Positions 7,966 to 16,014 of a stretch of DNA of 64,000 nucleotides are shown here, in pieces. The translations under genes and the position numbers were made by a program. The stretch comes from Geobacillus thermocatenulatus (GTDB taxonomy: Bacteria; Bacillota; Bacilli; Bacillales; Anoxybacillaceae). Location: positions 1,002,001 to 1,066,000 of the forward strand of contig NZ_NEWK01000001.1 of NCBI RefSeq assembly GCF_002217655.1. The letters are read 5' to 3'. The notes beneath the pieces are model-generated. The model worked only from the letters and a program-made list of their open reading frames with translations. It did no database searches and had not been told where the DNA came from. Position 1 is the stretch's first letter, and every line of letters starts with the position of its first letter.

Positions 7966-9626
7966 ACCAAAAACGCGAGCGGAAACGCCTCGGCGATTTG
8001 TTGGTTGAAGCGGGGCTGATTACAGAGGAGCAACTGGCGGAAGCGCTGCGCGAGAAAACGCCTGGCCAGAAGCTTGGCGATGCGTTGCTGCAGCGCGGCT
8101 ATATCACAGAACAGCAGCTCATTGAGGCGCTCGAGTTTCAGCTTGGCATTCCGCATGTGAGCTTGTATCGCTATCCGATTGATCCGAAAGCGACAAGCCT
8201 TGTGCCCAAAGAGTTTGCCCGTCGCCATTTGATCATGCCTCTAAAGGTGGAGGACGATCGATTGCTCGTGGCGATGGCTGATCCGATGGATTTTTTTGCG
8301 ATTGATGATTTGCGCTTGTCGACAGGGTTTCAGATCGAAACGGCCATTGCATCGAAAGACGATATTTTGCGGGCGATCAACAAGTATTACGACATAGATG
8401 AATCGTTTGATGATTTGCTTCCCACGCCGCCTGCGGAAATGCGCGATGACGGACGGACGAGTGAAGACGATTCCCCCATTGTTCGCTTAGTAAACCAAAT
8501 TTTGCAGTTTGCTGTGGAGCAACGGGCAAGCGACATTCATATCGATCCGCAAGAGACGAAAGTGCTCATCCGCTACCGAATTGACGGGTTATTGCGGACC
8601 GAGCGGGCGCTGCCGAAACATATGCAAAGCATGTTGACGGCCAGAATCAAAATTTTGGCCAACATGGACATCACCGAGCACCGTGTGCCGCAGGACGGGC
8701 GGATCAAGATGAATATCGACTTCCACCCAGTTGATTTGCGTGTATCAACGCTTCCGACGGTGTACGGGGAGAAAATCGTCATGCGCGTGCTTGATTTGGG
8801 GGCGGCGTTGAATGACATCCACAAGCTCGGTTTCAATCCGGTCAATTTGGATCGGTTCATTCGCTTGATTGAGCGCCCAAACGGCATTATTTTGATCACC
8901 GGACCGACCGGATCGGGGAAATCGTCGACACTATACGCCGCGCTCAATCATTTAAACAGCGAGCAAGTCAACATCATTACGATTGAGGACCCGGTTGAAT
9001 ACCAAATTGAAGGGGTCAACCAAATCCAAGTCAACCCGAACGTCGGACTTACGTTCGCGCAAGGGTTGCGTTCAATTTTGCGACAAGACCCGAACATTAT
9101 CATGGTCGGGGAGATTCGCGACCGCGAAACGGCGGAAGTGGCGATTCGCGCTTCGCTCACGGGGCATTTAGTGTTGAGCACGCTGCATACGAACGATGCG
9201 TTAAGCACGATCACCCGACTGATTGATATGGGCATTGAGCCGTTTTTAGTGGCGACGTCGCTCGCGGGTGTTGTCGCCCAGCGGCTTGTGCGCCGCGTCT
9301 GCCGCGACTGCCAAGAGCGGTACGAGCCGACGAAGCGGGAGCGGGACATTTTTGCGCGCCGCGGCCTTGAGGTTTCCCAACTCGTCCGCGGCCGCGGATG
9401 CCCGACATGCAACATGACTGGCTACCGGGGGCGCCTCGCGATTCATGAGCTGCTCGTCATGACGGACGAAATGCGCCGCGTCATTTTAAACAATGAATCT
9501 TTCTCAAGATTACGGGAGCTGGCTGTTCAAAACAAAATGATTTTTTTGCTCGATGATGGGCTGTTGAAAGTGAAGCAAGGGTTGACGACGCTTGAAGAAG
9601 TGCTGAAAGTGGCGATTTTGCATTGA
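7962..9626 (+). CDS. pilB: Type IV pilus extension ATPase PilB
   Basis: 554 residues, the usual length for PilB/GspE ATPases. The N-terminal GspE-type domain (about residues 1-150) begins RLGDLLVEAGLITEEQL. The ATPase core carries Walker A GPTGSGKSST near residue 313, the Asp box and Walker B region (RQDPNIIMVGEIRDRETAE) and the His box (GHLVLSTLHTNDA). Two CxxC pairs (CRDC and CPTC) form the zinc site typical of extension ATPases and absent from PilT. It acts on the inner face of the membrane with PilC to polymerise pilins. Starts inside an ATGA overlap with the VanW gene and is followed closely by pilT. Confidence 0.96.
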   Translation: MNQKRERKRLGDLLVEAGLITEEQLAEALREKTPGQKLGDALLQRGYITEQQLIEALEFQLGIPHVSLYRYPIDPKATSLVPKEFARRHLIMPLKVEDDRLLVAMADPMDFFAIDDLRLSTGFQIETAIASKDDILRAINKYYDIDESFDDLLPTPPAEMRDDGRTSEDDSPIVRLVNQILQFAVEQRASDIHIDPQETKVLIRYRIDGLLRTERALPKHMQSMLTARIKILANMDITEHRVPQDGRIKMNIDFHPVDLRVSTLPTVYGEKIVMRVLDLGAALNDIHKLGFNPVNLDRFIRLIERPNGIILITGPTGSGKSSTLYAALNHLNSEQVNIITIEDPVEYQIEGVNQIQVNPNVGLTFAQGLRSILRQDPNIIMVGEIRDRETAEVAIRASLTGHLVLSTLHTNDALSTITRLIDMGIEPFLVATSLAGVVAQRLVRRVCRDCQERYEPTKRERDIFARRGLEVSQLVRGRGCPTCNMTGYRGRLAIHELLVMTDEMRRVILNNESFSRLRELAVQNKMIFLLDDGLLKVKQGLTTLEEVLKVAILH

Positions 9627-9638
9627 TGGGTGAGATGG

Positions 9639-10694
9639 ATGAAGGAAAAGCTGGATGGGTTGCTGCGAGCGGCATTTGAATATCGGGCGTCTGACGTCCA
9701 TTTGACGGTCGGAGCGCCGCCCATCTTTCGGATTCATGGAGAACTGAAGGCGTATGGGCAAGAACGGCTCAGGCCGGCGGATACGGAGCAAATGGCGAAC
9801 GCTGTCATTCCCGCTCCGCTTTGGGAGCAGTTTCAAGAAACGGGGGAGCTCGACTTCTCATACGGATTGGCCGGCGTCTCGCGCTTCCGGATCAACGTAT
9901 TTAAGCAGCGGTCTTGCGTGTCTCTTGCCGTCCGCCTCATCCCGCCGCGCGTTCCGACATTGGAAGAGCTTGGCCTTCCGAATGTGTTGAAACGCATCGC
10001 GGAAAAACCTCACGGTCTTGTGCTTGTCACGGGACCGACGGGCAGCGGCAAATCGACGACGCTGGCGGCGATGATCGACTACATAAACAAAACGATGTCG
10101 AGGCATATCATCACGCTCGAAGACCCAATTGAATATTTGCATCAACATGGGAAATCGATCATTGACCAGCGTGAAGTCGGATTTGATACGAACAGCTTCG
10201 CCGCTGGGTTGCGGGCGGCGCTCCGCCAAGATCCAGACGTCATTTTAGTCGGGGAAATGCGCGATTTGGAAACGATCCAAACGGCTATCACGGCAGCCGA
10301 GACGGGCCATTTAGTGCTCGGCACGCTTCATACCGCGAGCGCGCCGGCGGCGATTGAGCGGATGATTGATGTTTTTCCGTCTGCCCAGCAGGCGCAAATT
10401 CGGCTTCAGCTCGCTTCCGTTCTTGTCGCGGTCATGGCCCAGCGCTTGTTTCCGAATGCTCAAAAGAAAGGGAGGACGGCGGCGATCGAAATTTTGCTTA
10501 ACAACGCCGCGGTGGCGAATTTGATCCGCAATGAAAAAGAGCATCAAATCGTCAACATCATGCAGACGAGCAAAAGCATGGGCATGCAGACGATGGAGAT
10601 GAGCGTCAAAGAGCTTGTCGCCGCCGGGCGCATTGATCCAGCGGCGGCGGAAGCGTATATGGCAAGGGAGCGTGGGACGGATGACGCAATTTAA
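9639..10694 (+). CDS. pilT: Pilus retraction ATPase PilT
   Basis: 351 residues from ATG 9639 (MKEKLDGLL, the usual PilT N-terminus); a GTG at 9630 is a possible earlier start. Motifs: ASDVHLTVGAPP at the N-terminus, Walker A GPTGSGKSTT near residue 131, Walker B LRQDPDVILVGEMRD, His box GHLVLGTLHT, and the PilT-specific NLIR...QI...MQTSKSMGMQTM stretch. No zinc CxxC pairs, unlike PilB. PilT powers pilus disassembly, so this locus probably makes retractable pilus fibres capable of twitching or DNA uptake rather than only secretion. Confidence 0.95.
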   Translation: MKEKLDGLLRAAFEYRASDVHLTVGAPPIFRIHGELKAYGQERLRPADTEQMANAVIPAPLWEQFQETGELDFSYGLAGVSRFRINVFKQRSCVSLAVRLIPPRVPTLEELGLPNVLKRIAEKPHGLVLVTGPTGSGKSTTLAAMIDYINKTMSRHIITLEDPIEYLHQHGKSIIDQREVGFDTNSFAAGLRAALRQDPDVILVGEMRDLETIQTAITAAETGHLVLGTLHTASAPAAIERMIDVFPSAQQAQIRLQLASVLVAVMAQRLFPNAQKKGRTAAIEILLNNAAVANLIRNEKEHQIVNIMQTSKSMGMQTMEMSVKELVAAGRIDPAAAEAYMARERGTDDAI

Positions 10695-11892
10695 GTATGA
10701 GGGGCGCAATCAAAGCGGACGGAAGCAAACCGGCGTCATCGCGGCCAATTCCCGGCGCGAAGCGGTCATGAAATTGCGGGATAAAGGCATTCGTCCTGTT
10801 GTCATCACAGAGGTGCCTCCGTCTGTTTGGAACAAAGAGATTACCATCGGGCGGGCCGTCAAGCTGCAACACTTCGTCGTCTTTTTGCGCCAGTTCGCGA
10901 CTCTTGTGCGCGCCGGAGTGACGATCGTCGATTCGATTCGCATTTTGGCCGAGCAGACGGAAAGCAAAGCGTTGGCCCGCTCGCTCGCGGATATGGAGCT
11001 GCTTCTCCGCGAAGGAAATGCGCTCTCTGTTGCAGCAGCCAAGCATCCGCGCGTGTTTCCGCCGCTGTTTGTCAATATGGTGCGGGCGGGGGAAGCGAGC
11101 GGCACGCTGGATGAAACGCTTGATCGCCTCGCTGACCATTTTGAAAAGGTGCACCGCACGAGGCAAAAAATCGTCTCTGCTCTCGCCTATCCCGTGGCGG
11201 TCGCCGTCATCGCCGTGGCGGTTGTCATTTTTCTTCTCGTCTCCGTTGTTCCAACGTTTGTAGACATGTTCGCGGATTTTCACGCCGAACTGCCGGGAAT
11301 CACGAAGTTTGTCCTAAAGGCGAGCGCGTTTATGCAACATTACTGGTGGCTGGTCGTTCTTTTAATGATGGGGGCGTTCGTGCTGTTTAGCGCGCTCCGG
11401 AGGCAGAAGCGCACGAAGTATTACTTGGATTATGCGGCGATGCGGCTCCCCATTTTCGGAACGCTCGTGCAAAAAGCGGCGCTCGCGCGCGCCACAAGAA
11501 CATTGAGTTCGCTTGTGTCGAGCTCAGTCCCGATTTTAGAGGCGCTCGCAATTTCACGGCGCGTCGTGGAAAACGAAGTGATCGCGACTGTCTTGGATGA
11601 AGCGCGGACCGCCCTTGAGCGCGGCCAGCCGCTCGCTGAACCGCTCCGCCGCCATTGGGCGTTTCCGCCGCTTGTTGCACAAATGATCGCGATCGGCGAG
11701 CAAACCGGTTCGCTTGATGCCATGCTCGGCAAAGTCGCCGATTTTTATGAGGCGGAAGTCGACGCCGGCACCGACCGGCTGAAGTCGCTCATCGAACCGC
11801 TCATGATCGTGCTGCTCGCCGGCGTCGTCGGGACGATCGTCACTTCGATCATCGTGCCGATGTATGATATCTTTAATCACATTCAACAATAA
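10681..11892 (+). CDS. pilC: Pilus inner-membrane platform protein PilC
   Basis: 403 residues from ATG 10681, which lies inside the end of pilT (14-base overlap) behind GGGAG. The start MTQFKYEGRNQSGRKQTGVI is the PilC/GspF signature. Two T2SSF repeats (about residues 70-190 and 270-395) each have a helical cytoplasmic part followed by hydrophobic segments (VAVIAVAVVIFLLVSVVPTF; YWWLVVLLMMGAFVLF; LMIVLLAGVVGTIVTSIIVP). It links the PilB/PilT motors to the growing fibre in the cell membrane. Confidence 0.95.
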   Translation: MTQFKYEGRNQSGRKQTGVIAANSRREAVMKLRDKGIRPVVITEVPPSVWNKEITIGRAVKLQHFVVFLRQFATLVRAGVTIVDSIRILAEQTESKALARSLADMELLLREGNALSVAAAKHPRVFPPLFVNMVRAGEASGTLDETLDRLADHFEKVHRTRQKIVSALAYPVAVAVIAVAVVIFLLVSVVPTFVDMFADFHAELPGITKFVLKASAFMQHYWWLVVLLMMGAFVLFSALRRQKRTKYYLDYAAMRLPIFGTLVQKAALARATRTLSSLVSSSVPILEALAISRRVVENEVIATVLDEARTALERGQPLAEPLRRHWAFPPLVAQMIAIGEQTGSLDAMLGKVADFYEAEVDAGTDRLKSLIEPLMIVLLAGVVGTIVTSIIVPMYDIFNHIQQ

Positions 11893-11985
11893 TTTGCATA
11901 AGAAGATCTTCCTATTTTTTCGACTATGTTGTAGAATAATAGGGAAATGATGCTAAAAAAATCCCAAGAAAAGGAGAGGAAAGTC

Positions 11986-12426
11986 ATGTTCAAGCGCATC
12001 TTGAAAAACGAGCGCGGTTTGACGCTCATCGAACTGCTTGCCGTCATCGTCATTTTAGGGATTATCGCAGCCATTGCCATCCCGGCGATCGGTGCCATCA
12101 TGGACAATTCGAAAAAAGACGCCCACATCGCCAATGCGAAGCAGGCTGCGAGCGCGGCGCGGCTAGCCATTGCGGCGGATAAGAACACAAAGACGCAATA
12201 CACACTGAAAGAACTGTATGAAGGCGGTTATTTGGAAAATATTCCAAAATCGCCTGGGAAAGTGTCCACCGATAAATACGATGCTGAAAAAAGCATTGTG
12301 AAAATTATCAAGGACAATAACGGGATCACGTATAAAGTGACGCTTGTGGATGGGAACGGTACCTTCAAATATATCGATGATAAAGATGTCAGTGAACTCA
12401 AGAGAGATGACGTGAAACTAGAATAG
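11986..12426 (+). CDS. pilA: Major type IV pilin PilA
   Basis: 146 residues from ATG 11986 after GGAGAGGAAA. The leader MFKRILKNERG is cut after Gly; the mature chain starts LTLIELLAVIVILGIIAAIA with Glu5, the most canonical prepilin motif of the window. The head of about 110 residues is Lys-rich and contains a TPR-free alpha/beta pilin fold (YTLKELYEGGYLENIPKSP is typical of Gram-positive pilins), with no cysteines. Unlike other genes in the operon it is preceded by a real gap (11893-11985) holding a short palindrome GAAGATCTTC followed by T-rich sequence and a TAGAAT -10-like box at 11932, suggesting separate control or RNA processing that raises pilin output. Confidence 0.93.
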   Translation: MFKRILKNERGLTLIELLAVIVILGIIAAIAIPAIGAIMDNSKKDAHIANAKQAASAARLAIAADKNTKTQYTLKELYEGGYLENIPKSPGKVSTDKYDAEKSIVKIIKDNNGITYKVTLVDGNGTFKYIDDKDVSELKRDDVKLE

Positions 12427-12439
12427 GATGCAGATATAA

Positions 12440-13198
12440 ATGGTATTGATGGCCTATTGGCTAGTATTGCTTTGCTCTTTCATTTTGGCATCATTTTTCA
12501 ACGTCGTTGGGTTGCGGGTCCCTGCCGGGGAGTCGATCATCAGGCCACGGTCGCATTGTCCGGCGTGCGGACGCACGCTGTCGGCGAGGGAGTTGATCCC
12601 AGTCGTGTCGTATGTCGTGCAGCGTGGGAGGTGCAAAGGGTGCGGGGAGCGCATCCCCCCCCTTTACCCGGCGATGGAATTGGCCACCGCTGCCTTCCTT
12701 ACGGCCGCGCCGATATGGGTCGGCTGGAGCGGGCGGCTCGTTGTGGCGTGGACGTTGATCAGCTTGTTGGCGATCATCGTCGTCTCCGATCTTCGCTATA
12801 TGCTCATCCCGGACCAGGTGCTTTTCGTGTTTGCCGCTTTGTTTTTGGTTGAGCGGCTGTGGATCCCGTTTTTGCCGTGGACCGATATGGTGATCGGTTC
12901 GGCGGTCGGATTCGGTTTGCTTCTTTTGATCGCTGTGCTGTCCAAAGGCGGGATGGGCGGCGGCGATGTGAAGCTGTTTGCCGTGCTTGGGATGGTGCTC
13001 GGATGGAAATTGGTGTTGCTCGCGTTTTTCTTGGCGACGTTGTACGGAACGGTGATCGGGCTTGTCGGCATGGCGTTGGGCTACGTGCGGCGCGGCAAGC
13101 CGATGCCGTTTGCGCCGGCGATCGCGCTTGGAGCGCTGACGGCGCTGTTTTTCGGCGATCGGATGATGGAATGGTACATCGCGTTGTGTCTGCGATGA
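12440..13198 (+). CDS. pilD: Prepilin peptidase PilD (ComC type)
   Basis: 252 residues with about seven membrane segments. Near the N-terminus two CxxC pairs (CPACGRTL and CKGCGERI) form the zinc-binding cytoplasmic domain of the bifunctional peptidase/methylase. The catalytic aspartates are seen in SDLRYMLIPD and GGMGGGDVKLF, the latter carrying the GxGD motif of aspartic membrane proteases. It cleaves and N-methylates all pilin-like proteins of this locus. In B. subtilis comC occupies this same place before spoIIB and maf, so this is its positional equivalent embedded in a complete pilus operon. ATG at 12449 is an alternative start. Confidence 0.94.
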   Translation: MVLMAYWLVLLCSFILASFFNVVGLRVPAGESIIRPRSHCPACGRTLSARELIPVVSYVVQRGRCKGCGERIPPLYPAMELATAAFLTAAPIWVGWSGRLVVAWTLISLLAIIVVSDLRYMLIPDQVLFVFAALFLVERLWIPFLPWTDMVIGSAVGFGLLLLIAVLSKGGMGGGDVKLFAVLGMVLGWKLVLLAFFLATLYGTVIGLVGMALGYVRRGKPMPFAPAIALGALTALFFGDRMMEWYIALCLR

Positions 13199-13222
13199 TG
13201 GGAAGGAAGGGAGCGAACAGCG

Positions 13223-14152
13223 ATGGCGTTATGGCGGAGGAATCCCAAATATGTCAATATTGTGCTCAAAGACCATGCCATTCGTTATGTGGAAGCAAAA
13301 ATTGGGAATTCGCCTGAAGTGAAGCGATGGGGTGAGCGTCCGTTGCCGGCCGGGATTGTGCGAGATGGTCGGATCATCGATCGGGAGACGTTGGCGTTCG
13401 TTTTAGAGGAATGTGTGGAGGAATGGAAAATCGGTGGGCAGTGCGTGCGCTTTGTCGTCCCTGATCCATTCGTCATGATCCGCAGTTTGCCCCTTCCTTC
13501 CCATTTATCGGATGAAGAGATTCGCGGTTACTTGTTTATGGAGCTTGGCGAATCGATTCCACTTCCCTTTGCCGATCCGGTGTTTGACTATGTTGTAATG
13601 GAGAGGACGAACGAGTCGCTTTCTATTTTGCTGTTTGCGGCGCCGGAAGAAGCGGTGTCGGAATACGCAGTGTTGTTGGAGGAAGCGGACTTGCGCCCGG
13701 TCGCCGCGGATGTATCGCCGATTTGCGCCTATCGGCCGTTTTATGTCGCTGGACAAGCAGGCCCGGATGACCATGTTTTGCTTGTGCAGTTTGATGAATC
13801 AGCTGTAAATTTGAGCGCATTTCACCGCCATTTGCCTTTGTTTATGCGCCATTTGCCGCTTGAGGAGCGGGAACGGGCGACAGCGCTCGTCGATCCGTTC
13901 ATCGATGTGTACAAAGAAATCGAACGGATGATGAGTTTTTATTCATTTTCTCTCCAGCAAGGCAAACAATCGATTACACGCCTGTTTGTTTCGGGCGACC
14001 ATCCGGAGCTGGAACATGTATTCACCGCTTTGAACGAGCGGCTCGATGTGTCTGTCGAACGGCTCAGCGCACCCTTTGATCCGTTGCCGGACCGCTTTCA
14101 TCTTGCTTGGGGATTGGCGCTGAAAGAAGGAAGGGCTGACGATGATCGCTGA
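13223..14152 (+). CDS. pilM: Pilus assembly actin-like ATPase PilM
   Basis: 309 residues from ATG 13223 behind GGAAGGGAG. PilM is an FtsA/actin-like cytoplasmic protein that binds the N-terminus of PilN. The N-terminus YVNIVLKDHAIRYVEAK and the segment LPSHLSDEEIRGYLFMELGE match the PilM family (strands plus the helix that contacts membrane partners). It is somewhat shorter than the roughly 350 residues of Gram-negative PilM. Its end overlaps the pilN start by 11 bases; the PilN N-terminus keeps the INLLP motif that PilM recognises. Confidence 0.88.
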   Translation: MALWRRNPKYVNIVLKDHAIRYVEAKIGNSPEVKRWGERPLPAGIVRDGRIIDRETLAFVLEECVEEWKIGGQCVRFVVPDPFVMIRSLPLPSHLSDEEIRGYLFMELGESIPLPFADPVFDYVVMERTNESLSILLFAAPEEAVSEYAVLLEEADLRPVAADVSPICAYRPFYVAGQAGPDDHVLLVQFDESAVNLSAFHRHLPLFMRHLPLEERERATALVDPFIDVYKEIERMMSFYSFSLQQGKQSITRLFVSGDHPELEHVFTALNERLDVSVERLSAPFDPLPDRFHLAWGLALKEGRADDDR

Positions 14153-14717
14153 AATCAACTTGTTGCCGAAAAAAGAAACGAGGCAGCCAATCCGTCTCAT
14201 CCTGTTGCTCGGTGCGGCGCTTCTTCTTCTCGTTGCCTTCGGGCTGTATTGGATGATAGAACGAGCGGACCACCGCCAAGCTGTGTTGGAGGCGGAGTTA
14301 AAGAAGGTGCGTGCGGAACAAAGCATGCTCGCGGCGAAAGCGAAGCAGGCGGACGAGGGGAAAGAATGGGAAGAGTTGGCGAAAGCAGTGGAATGGGCGC
14401 AACGCTACCCGCTGAAATCGGTTCCGTTGCTGCGTGCGCTGACGAAGCAGCTGCCTGAACGCGGATTCGTGATGAATGTCGAGTACTCGAGCCAAACGAA
14501 AATGACACTTATGGTGCAATTTGATGCGCCGGAAGAGGCGGCTTATTATTTGGACCGATTAGGCAGAGTGAAAGCAGTCAAAAGCGCAAAGCTCGTCAAT
14601 GTGACAGCCAATGTGAAAGCAGAAGACGGGCAGACGGGCGATCAAGTCGTGCCTAGGTACATCGCTCAGTATGAGTTAGAAATGCGTCAAACTGGCGGGG
14701 AGGAGAAACCATCATGA
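14142..14717 (+). CDS. pilN: Pilus alignment protein PilN
   Basis: 191 residues. Starts MIAEINLLPKKE, the conserved cytoplasmic peptide that docks into PilM, then one membrane helix (residues 20-42), a coiled coil rich in Glu, Lys and Ala, and a small ferredoxin-like domain. It pairs with PilO in the membrane to connect the cytoplasmic motor with the fibre. Overlaps pilM (11 bases) and pilO (ATGA), so the three are translationally coupled. Confidence 0.9.
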   Translation: MIAEINLLPKKETRQPIRLILLLGAALLLLVAFGLYWMIERADHRQAVLEAELKKVRAEQSMLAAKAKQADEGKEWEELAKAVEWAQRYPLKSVPLLRALTKQLPERGFVMNVEYSSQTKMTLMVQFDAPEEAAYYLDRLGRVKAVKSAKLVNVTANVKAEDGQTGDQVVPRYIAQYELEMRQTGGEEKPS

Positions 14718-15415
14718 GCCGCTTTGGCAAATGGCCGCTTCTTGCGGCGGTGCTGGCCCTGATCATCATCCTTTTGTTTGCGGCCGCCTATGCATGGCTC
14801 GTCATGCCTCGCTACAGTGCGCTTAAACAGATGGAACAAACCGTGCAGAGTGAGAAAAAGGTGTTGGCTGCTTTGAAGCAAAAACAGGCTCTTTCCACAG
14901 AAAAGACGGCGGAAACAGTTGCGGCTTTGCAGAAGAAAGTTCCTGTCTACCCGCTTACGGATCAGTTGCTGCTTTTGTTTCAGAAGGCGGAATACGTTGC
15001 CGACAGCCAATTGGTGAGCGTCCAATTTTCCAATGAAGGGGTTGAGTCTTCGCCACAGAACGGCAATGGCGCGAGCAGCGGAGGAGAAGGAGCGCAAGCC
15101 GCATCGCCTCCGAGCAGCATTCAGTCCGTCACCGCCCAATTGACTGTGCAGTCGCCCTCCTACTATCAGCTTGAACGGTTTTTAGAGGTGCTGGAGCAGT
15201 CGGAACGCGTTGTAGCCATTGAGGGGCTGACGGTGACGGGCCCTCCCGAGCTGACATCAACGAACGATGATGTTCAGCCATTGACATATTCGGTGACGGT
15301 GCGGGCGTTTTACGCGCCAAAGCTTGAAAAATGGAAACAACTCGCACCAACGCTCGATGTTCCTCCGCCAAGCGGCAAGGACAACCCCTTTGCTGCGACA
15401 GCACCGGCGTCCTAG
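14714..15415 (+). CDS. pilO: Pilus alignment protein PilO
   Basis: 233 residues: a short cytoplasmic start, one membrane helix (residues 8-30), a coiled coil (about 35-80) and a C-terminal ferredoxin-like domain interrupted by a Ser/Gly/Ala-rich loop (GNGASSGGEGAQAASPPSS). This matches PilO in layout and gene order (M-N-O). PilP and the PilQ secretin do not follow, consistent with a single-membrane cell. ATGA start overlap with pilN; the minor pilin follows within 21 bases. Confidence 0.85.
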   Translation: MSRFGKWPLLAAVLALIIILLFAAAYAWLVMPRYSALKQMEQTVQSEKKVLAALKQKQALSTEKTAETVAALQKKVPVYPLTDQLLLLFQKAEYVADSQLVSVQFSNEGVESSPQNGNGASSGGEGAQAASPPSSIQSVTAQLTVQSPSYYQLERFLEVLEQSERVVAIEGLTVTGPPELTSTNDDVQPLTYSVTVRAFYAPKLEKWKQLAPTLDVPPPSGKDNPFAATAPAS

Positions 15416-15436
15416 TTGGCAGAGGGGGGCGATGAG

Positions 15437-15898
15437 ATGATCATTCGCATGAAGCGGGGGATGACCCTCATTGAGCTTTTGGCTGTGTTGGTGATCATCG
15501 GCATTGTGGCGATGATCGTCGGTCTTGCCATGTGGACGGTGATCGACCGGGCGCGCGAGCGGGCGTTTGTTTCCGATGCGTATGGACTATATGAAGCGGC
15601 GCGGCTGTATGTCGGCGCCGAGAAAGTGGAATTTTTGCCAGCCCGTTCTTCTGCCATATTGTCGTATGGAGAATTGGTGGGCAACGGTTTGCTGGATCCA
15701 ATCGAAGATCCGTTTACCGGAAATGTATTGCCGCCGGAAACGAATCCATCGTACGTGCTTGCCACGAAGCGGGAAGATGGCGGGATCGATTACGCCGTTT
15801 GCTTGAAAGGGGAGACAAAGCAGCTTTGCACCTATGAGGGGCGCGAGCAGCCGATTCCTGTCGAAGCGCTGGGGACCGAGGCGATTCGCAACCGTTGA
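15437..15898 (+). CDS. Pilin-like protein at the end of the pilus operon
   Basis: 153 residues from ATG 15437 behind a GGGGGG site; TTG 15416 is less likely. The short leader MIIRMKRG is followed by MTLIELLAVLVIIGIVAMI, a canonical prepilin motif with Glu5. The head is about 120 residues and has two cysteines near its end (YAVCLKGETKQLCTYEG) that could close a D-loop disulphide. Either a second pilin or a minor pilin; its small size is closer to a GspG/ComGC-like subunit. Last gene of the pilus operon, followed by a strong terminator. Confidence 0.85.
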   Translation: MIIRMKRGMTLIELLAVLVIIGIVAMIVGLAMWTVIDRARERAFVSDAYGLYEAARLYVGAEKVEFLPARSSAILSYGELVGNGLLDPIEDPFTGNVLPPETNPSYVLATKREDGGIDYAVCLKGETKQLCTYEGREQPIPVEALGTEAIRNR

Positions 15899-15924
15899 TG
15901 TCGGAAAATGAAGAACAGAAGCAG

Positions 15925-15960
15925 GGACAAGACGACAAATGTCTTGTTCTTTTTTTTTTC
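15925..15960 (+). terminator. Terminator of the pilus operon
   Basis: A 9-bp stem GGACAAGAC/GTCTTGTTC (one G-T pair) with a 7-base loop is followed by a run of ten T. Confidence 0.9.
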
Positions 15961-16014
15961 GTTTGTGGTAAGATAGGCGAAAGAAATCGAAGCATGAAGA
16001 AGGACGGTGGCCAA

